Positions 8,387 through 16,609 of a stretch of DNA of 64,000 nt are shown piece after piece (the stretch's first letter is position 1; each line of letters starts with the position of its first letter). Origin of the DNA: Paraburkholderia solisilvae (GTDB lineage Bacteria > Pseudomonadota > Gammaproteobacteria > Burkholderiales > Burkholderiaceae); NCBI RefSeq assembly GCF_902859875.1, contig NZ_CADIKF010000033.1, forward strand, positions 21,578 through 85,577, written 5' to 3'. A model generated the notes under the pieces. The model worked only from the letters and a program-made list of their open reading frames with translations. It did no database searches and had not been told where the DNA came from. The translations under genes were made by a program, and so were the position numbers.

Positions 8387-9100
8387 ATGGCGAATGCCTC
8401 AACCCCGACCCTCGTCCCCGCCGCCGAACTCGCGCGGCGCAACTCAATGACTTTCCCGAACGAAAGTGCCGACTACCGGCGCGCCCGCACCACGCTGCTT
8501 GCCGAGGAGATCGAACTGCGCCGGCATATCGAGCGGGTCGCGCACATGCGCCGCGCGTTGCCGCCGGGCGGCGCGGTGACCGGCGACTATCGCTTCGACG
8601 GAGAACACGGTCCGGTCGATTTCGCGGGCCTGTTCGGCGACAAGGACACACTCGTCGTCTATAGCTATATGTTCGGTCCGCAGCGCGAGCGTCCATGCCC
8701 GATGTGCACGTCGCTGCTGAGTGCCTGGGAAGGCGAGGCGGCCGATGTCGAACAGCGTGTCGCGCTCGCGGTGGTCGCGCGTGCGCCGCTCGAGCGTGTG
8801 CTGGCGTTTACGAAGGCGCGCGGCTGGCGCGACCTGCGGCTTTTCTCGGACCTGAACGGTCACTTCAGCCGTGACTACTTCGGCGTGACGGAGCAGGGCG
8901 AAGACATCCCGGCGCTCAATGTGTTTACGCGCCGCGACGGCACGATCCGGCATTTCTGGGCCGGCGAAATGGGCTTCGAGACCGCCGACCCCGGCCAGGA
9001 TCCGCGCGGCGCGCCGGACCCGATGCCGCTGTGGACGATTCTCGATCTGACGCCCGACGGACGCGGCGCCGACTGGTATCCGAAGCTCGAATACCGCTAG
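8387..9100 (+). CDS. DUF899 family thioredoxin-like protein
   Basis: A 237-residue protein of the DUF899 family, which has a thioredoxin-like fold and no firmly established reaction. It reads ELRRHIERVAHMRRALPPGG, then VVYSYMFGP with a CPMC pair just after it, then a C-terminal half containing FSDLNGHFSRDY and NVFTRRDGTIRHFW. The Cys-x-x-Cys pair suggests redox chemistry. The start is supported by AGGAGA at 8374-8379. It may be co-transcribed with the upstream GST, which would fit a thiol-related role, though that is inference from neighbourhood only. Confidence 0.8.
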   Translation: MANASTPTLVPAAELARRNSMTFPNESADYRRARTTLLAEEIELRRHIERVAHMRRALPPGGAVTGDYRFDGEHGPVDFAGLFGDKDTLVVYSYMFGPQRERPCPMCTSLLSAWEGEAADVEQRVALAVVARAPLERVLAFTKARGWRDLRLFSDLNGHFSRDYFGVTEQGEDIPALNVFTRRDGTIRHFWAGEMGFETADPGQDPRGAPDPMPLWTILDLTPDGRGADWYPKLEYR

Positions 9101-9134
9101 CGGCGCGCCGCGTCCGCGCATCGCGCCGGCGGCT

Positions 9135-9638
9135 TCACGCGCCGGCCGTTTCCGCATAGCGCGGCCGCAGCGCGAGCGCGCGGCCCGACGCGGCCGGCAG
9201 CGCGTCGGTTGCGACCAGCACCGGCACGTCCGTGTGACGCAGCACTTCCTTGTACAGATTCTCGCGAAAGAGGCTCCACAACGACGGCTTGCGATTGCCG
9301 ATCACCAGCAGGTCCGCGCCGATCGCGCGCGCGTGGTCGGCAATCGCGCGCCCCATCGTGCTGCCGCACATCGGCAACATGATCGTGCGTGCATCGCCGT
9401 CGCAGCCGGCCTGATGGAGCGCAGCGACACAGCGCTCGGCAACCGCGTGCCCATAGGCTTCGAAAGCGTCGAGCGTCACGCTGAAGTCGCAGGTGGCCGC
9501 GCCCGCGTACGGCGGCACTGGATCGACCACATGCAGCGCGGTGACGCGCGCGCCGGTTTCACGCGCCAGCCGGATGGCTGCTTCCAGCGTGATGGAATCG
9601 GGATGGGTGCCGACTGCTACCAGAATGTGCTTGTACAT
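9135..9638 (-). CDS. universal stress protein (UspA family)
   Basis: A 167-residue single-domain Usp protein starting MYKHILVAVGTHPDS, with an alpha/beta nucleotide-binding fold. The segment LLVIGNRKPSLWSLFRENLYKEVLRH stands where ATP-binding Usps have G-x2-G-x9-G-S/T; the second Gly and the Gly-Ser pair are missing, so this is probably a non-ATP-binding UspA-type member. It converges on the DUF899 gene with 34 bases between stop codons. It is likely induced in growth arrest or stress, as is usual in the family, but no promoter motif was identified. Confidence 0.85.
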   Translation of the reverse strand: MYKHILVAVGTHPDSITLEAAIRLARETGARVTALHVVDPVPPYAGAATCDFSVTLDAFEAYGHAVAERCVAALHQAGCDGDARTIMLPMCGSTMGRAIADHARAIGADLLVIGNRKPSLWSLFRENLYKEVLRHTDVPVLVATDALPAASGRALALRPRYAETAGA

Positions 9639-10530
9639 AAGGGCCTCGCTATGGTGTCGTACCGCCTGGTTCTCGGTGATGTCCGCTGGCGTGCTTCAGC
9701 CATGGGTGCATCATCCGCGCGGCGAATTAGCGAAAAATTAGACGCGATCGGGGCCACGATGAATCTGCGCATCGATCCGCGCATCGGGCCTCGCGACGCC
9801 TCGCCTCGAGCAGCTTCGGCGCGGCGGCGACGGTTGTGCTTTCGCGAGCGCGACATCGAGCGTTCGCTGTCGGCGCGCTTTGTGCGCCAGCGCGCATTTG
9901 GCGTTGCACCGCGTGGCATAAACCGCGTGCGACTCGCATCGGACGGCAGGGTACGTGTCGAAAGTGTTTTATTTTCGTTTTAGCGCGCTCGTCGTGATTG
10001 TTTCGCGCGGTAAAACGAATTCAGAACCTCATTCATCCGTGCGAGCTTGCTTAAGCGAAGCAAGCTGCCTGCTATCCGCTGATGAATCCGGGGTGCTTTT
10101 CAGCATGATGTTCAATCGTGCAACGCTTTTCAAAACAGGTTGCGCGCGCAAGCAACGGCCAGACGGCGCGAGATATATCAGGCTGTGATGCTTGTGCCGG
10201 AAGGCATGCCGCGCGGCGGAACAGGGCAGCGAGTGCGCGACCGCACGTTCACCGATGAAACATTTTGCCGGCGCGGTGCGGGCGCACCGCAATGTATTCC
10301 AACCTTGCGCCTGCGTGCAAAAGGGCGACATCGCACTGGCACGTCCTTCGCTTACGGCGAGGCCGCGCAAGTCTGGTGCATCGCGTTCGAACGAAACGCG
10401 AGCTGACCGGTGAAGCGCCGAACATAAACGCCGCACGCGAGACCAGGATTCCCGGATGTTTTTCAAATGTGCCAAACATAGGCACGGGGACTTCCTTTGT
10501 CTGGAGCGCGGCTCCGACAAGCGAGGAACC
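9639..10530. other. 892-base intergenic region upstream of the pga operon
   Basis: Open frames here (for example on the minus strand at 10029-10574) have random-looking composition, no ribosome site and no recognisable domain, so I see no gene. One perfect 9-bp hairpin is present (AGCTTGCTT at 10044-10052 and AAGCAAGCT at 10058-10066). The segment probably carries the divergent promoters for the Usp gene and the pga operon with a long pgaA leader. Confidence 0.5.
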
Positions 10531-12561
10531 ATGAAAAACAGACGCTCTAGCCGCCGCACGCGCGCCGCAGTCAAGGCGACCGCCTTGCTGCTGGTGCTGC
10601 TCGCGCGCGACTACTGCGCCGCGCAGCCGAACGCCGCAGCGGATTCACCGGGGAATGTCGCGGAAGGCCAGATCATGACCGAACGCGATCAGGTTCGCAG
10701 ACAGTTGTTCGACATGGCGGGCTCCGGCTCGCCGCAGCTCGCGCTCGACGAAGCGCGCAAGCGTCCCGACGCGTTTTCGCAGAAGGACCTGTTGCAGATC
10801 GAATCGCTCGTCGTGGTGACCGAGGTGCATTGGGGCCGGCAGCAGGCGCAGGCGATCGACGACCCGGACCGTCTCGCGCAGACGAAGGCCGCGCTGCGGC
10901 ATATCGACGAGATGCTCACGCGCATTCCCGACGGCGACGAGTACGGCGACATCCGCTGCGCGGTGCTTGCCGAACGCATCGGCGCGCTGCAGGGTGTCGG
11001 CCGCATGCAGGAGGCCACTGCGCTTTATGAACAGCTGTCGCGTGTGCCGGACCCTCTGCCGGCACGCACGTATGCGGCCGCCGGCGACGCGTACACGTAT
11101 CTCGACCAACCGCGCCTTGCGGCGCCCGCTTACGAGCGCGCGCTGCAAACGCCGGTCGCACCGCTGCAGCCTTCGGTCGAACCGCATGCGTTAAAGCGCA
11201 TCGACGTGCAGGAAGGGCTGTTCTTCGCTTACCTCGATTCGGGACGCTACGAAAACGCACAGCAACTGTTGAAGTCGATTGCGGCGAGCACGCCGTTGCG
11301 CGCGGACCTGGCCGATCATCCGGAAGACGTGAACGAAGACTACGGCCGCGTGAAGAAGCTGCAGGCGCAGTACCTGTTGTACACGGACCGTACGCGCGAG
11401 GGTGTCGACGCGCTCGACACGCTGCGTCATGAAGCGCCGTTCGATCCTGCATTGATCAGCGCGCGCTCGGATGCATCGCTCGTGCAGCAGCGCCCGCACG
11501 AAGCGGAAAAGATGTACGAGGGCACGCTGGTCGATCATCCGGGCGACATCGAAACGCTCGCCGGTCTCGGCAAGACCGCGCTGCAGCTGAACCAGTATGA
11601 CCGCGCGGCGGAAGTCAACGCGACCTTCGGCGACCAGTTCCCCGACAACAACACGGTGAAGAATTTCCAGCGCGATTACGCGGCGTACCGCAGCCCGCAG
11701 CTGATCGTCGCCGCGAACGGGCAGAAGGGCAACTCGGTGATCGCCGACAACGACTGGGGCGTCGATACGCAGTTGTACTCGCAGCCGATCGCGCAGTACT
11801 GGCGCGTATTCGCGCATCAGTTCAGCGGCCGCGCGGACACCGGTGACGGCGACAGCGTGAGCCGCGTGCGCAACGGCATCGGCGGCGACTTCCGGTTGAA
11901 CGGCATCGACGCGGCGGCCGAGGTCGATCGCTCGACGGGCGGCAATGCGTACACCGGCGTCGCGGGCACGCTCGGTTATGCGCCCGACGACCGCTGGCAT
12001 TTCCAGGCGGGTCTCGATACGAACAGCAACGGCTTGCCGTGGAAAGCATACCAGGCGGGCATTACCGGCCGCACGCTCGGCGCGTCCGCGCGCTATTCGG
12101 TCGACGACCGCCGTTATTTCGACCTCGCGTATGGCGTGGGCCGTTACAGCGACACGAACGTGAACCAGCAGTGGACGGCGATCTGGTACGAGCAGTTCCT
12201 GAATACGCCGCGTCATCAGATCGCGACGTGGGTCGAGTTCAACACGAACAGCAACACGGTGACCAACACCGTCTATTTCAGTCCGCTGCGCGACTACACC
12301 GCGCAGGTCACCGCGATGTACCAGTGGACGCCCTGGCGCGATGCGGACAAGTCGTTTGCGCAGCGCGTGTACGCGACCTTCGGCGGCTACCGGCAGACCG
12401 ATGTCGGCGACAGCGCGCTGTGGGAGGTGCGCCTCGAACAGGCGTGGCAGCTCGGCACGCAGGCGACGCTCGCGTACGGAATCGGTGTCGCGAGCCAGCG
12501 GATGGATCGCACGCGCGAGACCAGCAAGCTGATTTACCTGAACCTCAACATTCCCTTGTGA
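10531..12561 (+). CDS. pgaA: PgaA-like poly-beta-1,6-N-acetylglucosamine export porin
   Basis: This is the outer-membrane export protein of the PNAG exopolysaccharide system. The start at 10531 follows GAGG and gives 676 residues, shorter than the roughly 800 of E. coli PgaA. A signal peptide (about residues 1-31) is followed by a periplasmic TPR-rich superhelix (about 60-390), where repeats such as EAEKMYEGTLVDHPGDIETL are visible. The C-terminal third is a predicted beta barrel with alternating aromatic and polar strands ending in IYLNLNIPL. It is the first gene of a tight operon: pgaB starts 6 bases after its stop. Confidence 0.85.
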   Translation: MKNRRSSRRTRAAVKATALLLVLLARDYCAAQPNAAADSPGNVAEGQIMTERDQVRRQLFDMAGSGSPQLALDEARKRPDAFSQKDLLQIESLVVVTEVHWGRQQAQAIDDPDRLAQTKAALRHIDEMLTRIPDGDEYGDIRCAVLAERIGALQGVGRMQEATALYEQLSRVPDPLPARTYAAAGDAYTYLDQPRLAAPAYERALQTPVAPLQPSVEPHALKRIDVQEGLFFAYLDSGRYENAQQLLKSIAASTPLRADLADHPEDVNEDYGRVKKLQAQYLLYTDRTREGVDALDTLRHEAPFDPALISARSDASLVQQRPHEAEKMYEGTLVDHPGDIETLAGLGKTALQLNQYDRAAEVNATFGDQFPDNNTVKNFQRDYAAYRSPQLIVAANGQKGNSVIADNDWGVDTQLYSQPIAQYWRVFAHQFSGRADTGDGDSVSRVRNGIGGDFRLNGIDAAAEVDRSTGGNAYTGVAGTLGYAPDDRWHFQAGLDTNSNGLPWKAYQAGITGRTLGASARYSVDDRRYFDLAYGVGRYSDTNVNQQWTAIWYEQFLNTPRHQIATWVEFNTNSNTVTNTVYFSPLRDYTAQVTAMYQWTPWRDADKSFAQRVYATFGGYRQTDVGDSALWEVRLEQAWQLGTQATLAYGIGVASQRMDRTRETSKLIYLNLNIPL

Positions 12562-12567
12562 GCCATC

Positions 12568-14622
12568 ATGGACAAGCTCAATCGCAGACGCTTTCTCGCT
12601 TTTGCCGCGGCGCTGTCCGCGGTGCCCACCGCCCACGCGACGCAGGCGGGCCTCGGCCTCGACCTGCTGCCGGCGCCCGATGCCGACGACGGCCTGACCT
12701 TCCGCGTGCTTGCGATTCACGACGTGCGCGACGATCTGCACACGGACGTCGGCACCGTGGCCGACACCTGCGCGATCAGCACCGCGACGCTGCATATGAT
12801 TTTCGCGTGGCTGAAGGCGAAGGACTTCCGCCCGGTGAGCGTCGATCAGATCATCGCGTCGCGCAACGGCGGTCCGCGCCTGCCGCCGCGCGCGGTGCTG
12901 CTGACTTTCGACGACGCGTACAGCAGCCAGTACACGCGCGCGTTTCCGCTGCTCAGGCAATACGACTATCCGGCGCTGATCGGCGTCGTGACGCGCTGGA
13001 CCGATACGCCGGCCGGCGAGCCGGTGCGCATCAGCCACAAGTCGGTGATGCCGCCCGGCTACTTCATGAGTTGGGACAACCTGCGCGAGATGGCCGATTC
13101 GGGTCTCGTCGAAATCGCGTCGCACACGCACGACCTGCATCACGGCGCGCTCGCGAATCCGCAAGGCAACGAACTGCCGGCGGCGAGCGCGCATCTGTAC
13201 TACGCGGAGCTGCAGCGCTATGAGACCGACGACGAATATCAGGCGCGCATTCATGGCGACCTCGGGCGCAGCACGGCGCTGATCAGCGCGAAGACCGGCG
13301 TGCGCGTGCGTTCCGCGGTCTGGCCGTACGGGATGTACAACCAGACGCTGATCGAGGCCTCGCAGTCGCTCGGCATGGCCGTGCACTTTACGCTCGACGA
13401 CGGTCCGAATACGCCCGATGTGCCGCTCACGAAAATTCGCCGGCTGCTCGTGTCGTATGACTGGGACGTCGGCACGCTGATCGGCCAGATGCGCTCGTCG
13501 CGCGCGTATCGCGGCGAACACAACCCGGTCGAGCGGGTGGTCAACGTGTCGCTCGACGAGCTGTACGACCCGGACCCCGCAAAGAGCGAGGACAAGCTCG
13601 GGCGCCTGCTCGATCGCATCAAGGATCTCGAGCCGAAGTCGGTCTACCTGAAGGCGTTCGCGGATCCGGACGGCAGCGGCGTCGCGCGCGCGGTGTACTT
13701 CCCGAGCCGTCATCTGCCGATGCGCGCGGATCTGTTCAATCGCGTTGCGTGGCAGCTGATCACGCGCACCGGTGTGCAGGTCTATGCGCGCATGCCGCTG
13801 CTGTCGTTCGCGTTGCCGGCGGATCATCCGGCCGCCGGACGGTTGGTGGAAAGCGCGATGGACGGCGCGCGTGTGCCGCGTTTGAGCCCGTTCGACGAAA
13901 CCGCGCGCGCGGCGATCCGCGAGATCTACGACGACTTGACGCGCTATGCGAGCTTTAACGGCATCGTGTTCGGCGAGGACGCGACGCTGAACGAATACGA
14001 GGACGTCAGCGCCGCCGCCATCGACACCTATGCAACGTGGGGCCTGCCGCGCGATATCGCCCGCATTCATGCGTCGGATGCGCTGATGCAGCGCTGGGCC
14101 AGCGGCAAGACGATGCATCTGACCGCGTTTTCGCGCGAGCTCGCGCAACGCGTGCGCGCGTATCAGGGCGGCGGCAACGTGCTGACCGTGCGCACGCTGC
14201 CCGCCGAAGCGGTGTTCGACGCCGACGCGGAACGCCACTTCGCACAAAGCCTCGACGTGTTTGTCGCGAACTACGACTTCGTCGCGCTTGCCGCAGCTCC
14301 GGATCGAACGGCCGGCGCACAGGCGGGCCGTGAAGAGCGCGCCTCGAATAGCTGGCTCGACTCGCTTGCGCAGACGGTGCTCGCGCGGCCTCGCGCCATC
14401 GGGAAGACGGTCTTCGAACTGCCGGCGGTCGATCCGGCGACCGGCCGGCCGATCGCGTCGAACCTGCTGCGCGCCCAGATGAAGCGGCTGAATGCGGCAG
14501 GCGTCGTGCATCTCGGCTATGGGCCCGACAACTTCGCCGCGAACCAGCCGGATACGGCGATGTTGCGCGACGTGATGTCGGTGCAAAGCACGTTGCGCTC
14601 GAACCAGGGGATGCTGGGCTGA
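12568..14622 (+). CDS. pgaB: PgaB-like PNAG N-deacetylase
   Basis: Periplasmic enzyme that partially deacetylates poly-beta-1,6-GlcNAc so that it can be exported. The 684 residues start with a signal peptide (RRRFLAFAAALSAVPTAHA). The polysaccharide-deacetylase (NodB-like) domain occupies about residues 45-310, with the metal/catalytic Asp motif LLTFDDAYSS and the His motif SHTHDLHH. The C-terminal half (about 320-660) matches the glycoside-hydrolase-like domain that binds and, in PgaB, can cleave the polymer; KSVYLKAFADPDGSG and the acidic NGIVFGEDATLNEYED lie there. No lipobox is apparent in the signal peptide, unlike lipid-anchored E. coli PgaB. Translation is probably coupled to pgaA. Confidence 0.88.
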   Translation: MDKLNRRRFLAFAAALSAVPTAHATQAGLGLDLLPAPDADDGLTFRVLAIHDVRDDLHTDVGTVADTCAISTATLHMIFAWLKAKDFRPVSVDQIIASRNGGPRLPPRAVLLTFDDAYSSQYTRAFPLLRQYDYPALIGVVTRWTDTPAGEPVRISHKSVMPPGYFMSWDNLREMADSGLVEIASHTHDLHHGALANPQGNELPAASAHLYYAELQRYETDDEYQARIHGDLGRSTALISAKTGVRVRSAVWPYGMYNQTLIEASQSLGMAVHFTLDDGPNTPDVPLTKIRRLLVSYDWDVGTLIGQMRSSRAYRGEHNPVERVVNVSLDELYDPDPAKSEDKLGRLLDRIKDLEPKSVYLKAFADPDGSGVARAVYFPSRHLPMRADLFNRVAWQLITRTGVQVYARMPLLSFALPADHPAAGRLVESAMDGARVPRLSPFDETARAAIREIYDDLTRYASFNGIVFGEDATLNEYEDVSAAAIDTYATWGLPRDIARIHASDALMQRWASGKTMHLTAFSRELAQRVRAYQGGGNVLTVRTLPAEAVFDADAERHFAQSLDVFVANYDFVALAAAPDRTAGAQAGREERASNSWLDSLAQTVLARPRAIGKTVFELPAVDPATGRPIASNLLRAQMKRLNAAGVVHLGYGPDNFAANQPDTAMLRDVMSVQSTLRSNQGMLG

Positions 14623-14630
14623 CCACGCGT

Positions 14631-14671
14631 GCTCCATATGGGCCGGCCTGTGTGGCGAGCCCATATGGAGC
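14631..14671 (+). promoter_or_regulatory. 12-bp perfect hairpin between pgaB and pgaC
   Basis: GCTCCATATGGG (14631-14642) and CCCATATGGAGC (14660-14671) form a perfect stem with a 17-base loop. No T-run follows, so it is not a standard terminator. It lies within the operon, 38 bases before pgaC, and may tune mRNA stability or differential expression of the synthase genes. Confidence 0.6.
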
Positions 14672-14708
14672 CGACAGAGCGGGTCGGCCCGGCAAAAAGG
14701 GGAAAACA

Positions 14709-16040
14709 ATGAAGAACGCGATGGACCTGATATCGAACTTCGTCTTCTACTATCCGCTGTTGATGGCGTATCTGTGGATGGTCGGCGGGCTGCTGCATTA
14801 CCTGCTGGTCGAACGCAAGGACGGCGGCAACGCCGCCGTGGCGCCGCTGTCGAGCTACCCGAAGGTGTCGGTGGTGGTGCCGTGCTACAACGAGGCCGAC
14901 AACGTGCGCGAGGTGATCGCGTGCCTCGATACGCTCAGCTATCCGAACTACGACATTATCGCGATCAACGACGGCAGCCGCGATGAGACCGGCGCGATTC
15001 TGAACGAGCTGGTCAATCTCTACCCGAAGCTCGTGGTCGTGCATCAGCACCAGAACGAGGGCAAGGCGATCGGCCTCACCACCGCGGCGATGCTCAGCGA
15101 TGCGGAGTACCTGATGTGCATCGACGGCGATTCGCTGCTCGACAAGGAAGCGATCGGCTGGATGCTGCGTCATTTCCAGCACGACGCGTCGGTCGGCGCG
15201 GTGACCGGCAACCCGCGCATCCGCACGCGTTCGACGCTGCTCGGCCGCATGCAGGTCGGCGAGTTCTCGTCGATCGTCGGGCTGATCAAGCGCACGCAGC
15301 ATATGTACGGACGCATGCTGACGGTGTCCGGCGTCGTATCGATGTTCCGCAAGCGCGCGCTGCAGGAAGTCGGCTACTGGAGCTCCGATATGCTGACCGA
15401 AGACATCGACATCAGCTGGAAGCTGCAGGTGAGCGGCTGGCTGATTCACTTCGAGTCGCGCGCGCTCAGCTGGATTCTGATGCCGGAGACGTTTCGCGGC
15501 CTGTACCGGCAGCGGCTGCGCTGGGCCAGGGGCGGCATCCAGGTGCTGTTCAAATACGCGGGCGAGGTGCTCACGCGCCGCAATCTGATGATGTGGCCGA
15601 TCTTCGCCGAGTATGCAGTCAGTATTGTGTGGGCGTACTGCATGCTGTTCACGCTCGCGATTCTCGCGTGCAACCTGCTGTTCCCGATGCCCGACGCGTG
15701 GCGTTTCGGCTTCGTGCCGCGCGGTACCGGCGTGCTGCTGTTTCTCACCTGCTGTCTGCAGATTCTGATCGGCTGCCTGATCGATCGCCGCTACGACAGC
15801 AACCTGATGCGCTACTTCGCGGACACCGTGTGGTACCCGGCCGCGTTCTGGGCGATCAGCATGATCGCGTCGGTTATCGCGTTTCCGTCGGTGCTGTTGC
15901 AGCGGCGCAAGCGCGCCCGCTGGATCAGCCCCGATCGCGGCATTCGCGCGAGCCACGTACTCGACGGCGGTGGCGCCGCGCCGGAGCGGGCGGCGCACAC
16001 ACCGCACGGCGATGCGCTCGAAGCCGAGCGACACAGTTGA
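14709..16040 (+). CDS. pgaC: PgaC-like PNAG synthase (family 2 glycosyltransferase)
   Basis: Inner-membrane processive GT2 enzyme that polymerises UDP-GlcNAc into poly-beta-1,6-GlcNAc. From ATG 14709 it is 443 residues, matching PgaC/IcaA. An N-terminal membrane segment (FVFYYPLLMAYLWMVGGLLHY) precedes the catalytic domain with VVPCYNEADN, INDGSRDETG, the DxD-type CIDGDSLLDKEA, TEDIDISWKLQ (general base Asp), and the processive signature QRLRWARGG. Four hydrophobic segments follow in the C-terminal third. The start is supported by AAAGGGGAAAAC just upstream; an upstream in-frame start at 14652 lies inside the intergenic hairpin and is unlikely. It should work with PgaD, which in E. coli is the c-di-GMP-dependent partner. 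Confidence 0.92.
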   Translation: MKNAMDLISNFVFYYPLLMAYLWMVGGLLHYLLVERKDGGNAAVAPLSSYPKVSVVVPCYNEADNVREVIACLDTLSYPNYDIIAINDGSRDETGAILNELVNLYPKLVVVHQHQNEGKAIGLTTAAMLSDAEYLMCIDGDSLLDKEAIGWMLRHFQHDASVGAVTGNPRIRTRSTLLGRMQVGEFSSIVGLIKRTQHMYGRMLTVSGVVSMFRKRALQEVGYWSSDMLTEDIDISWKLQVSGWLIHFESRALSWILMPETFRGLYRQRLRWARGGIQVLFKYAGEVLTRRNLMMWPIFAEYAVSIVWAYCMLFTLAILACNLLFPMPDAWRFGFVPRGTGVLLFLTCCLQILIGCLIDRRYDSNLMRYFADTVWYPAAFWAISMIASVIAFPSVLLQRRKRARWISPDRGIRASHVLDGGGAAPERAAHTPHGDALEAERHS

Positions 16041-16049
16041 TCGCTTCAA

Positions 16050-16094
16050 GCGGTTAAAGCAGCTAAAGCGGTCAAAGCAGGGCAAAGCAGTCAA
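16050..16094. repeat. Degenerate AAAGCRG short tandem repeat before pgaD
   Basis: Words of the form AAGCGGTT, AAAGCAGCT, AAAGCGGTC, AAAGCAGGG and AAAGCAGTC follow each other between pgaC and pgaD, just before the CAGGAGA ribosome site of pgaD. Confidence 0.5.
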
Positions 16095-16113
16095 CCACAA
16101 CAGGAGACCTACC

Positions 16114-16578
16114 ATGCCTTTCCCGATTATCGATGTATCGAAGCAATCCGTCGCGCAGTTCGAAGCGCAATGCAGCCGCGTTCGCGCATGGCAGTACGTC
16201 GCGTGGTATCGCGTGATGCGGCCGTTGCTGGTTATCGGCATCTGGTTTCTCGCGGCGCGCTATATCCGCTGGTGTCTCGCGAATGCGACGCCCACGGAAG
16301 TGTCGCTCGAGGCGTTCGTGCCGATTGTCATCGGCATCGCCGCGGTGAGCGCGACGTTGATTGTCTGGACGCTGGCGCGCCAGCTCGACCTGTTTCACAC
16401 CGGCCGCGTGCGCCGCATGCACGACGGTGCGCGCGCGGCGGACGACGCAGCGGCGCCGCCGCAACGCGAACTGCCGGTCGCGGCGGACGCCGGGCGCTGC
16501 CTCGTCGCCTATCACGATGACGACGGCATGATCTCGCACGTCGTGTCGATGCCCGACTACGCGCGGCAAGCCGCGTAA
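16114..16578 (+). CDS. pgaD: PgaD-like PNAG synthesis accessory protein
   Basis: Small inner-membrane protein needed for PgaC activity. In E. coli, PgaC and PgaD together bind c-di-GMP. The ATG at 16114 follows CAGGAGA and gives 154 residues, normal for PgaD. Two transmembrane segments are visible (about residues 38-55 and 68-90), followed by a basic and then acidic cytoplasmic tail. Assignment rests on operon position, size and topology, because PgaD sequences are poorly conserved. Confidence 0.8.
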   Translation: MPFPIIDVSKQSVAQFEAQCSRVRAWQYVAWYRVMRPLLVIGIWFLAARYIRWCLANATPTEVSLEAFVPIVIGIAAVSATLIVWTLARQLDLFHTGRVRRMHDGARAADDAAAPPQRELPVAADAGRCLVAYHDDDGMISHVVSMPDYARQAA

Positions 16579-16609
16579 GCTCCGTCGGCCGCGAATAAGG
16601 AGGAAGAAT

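Noticed and set aside
10029..10574. 181-codon minus-strand frame upstream of pgaA
   Set aside because: No ribosome site, no domain, random-looking composition, and it runs into the pgaA signal peptide region.
11191..14709. Very long minus-strand open frame (1172 codons) opposite pgaA and pgaB
   Set aside because: Its translation is Arg/His/Val-rich with no domain; it is the antisense shadow of GC-rich genes with strong codon bias. The plus-strand frames are clear PgaA and PgaB.
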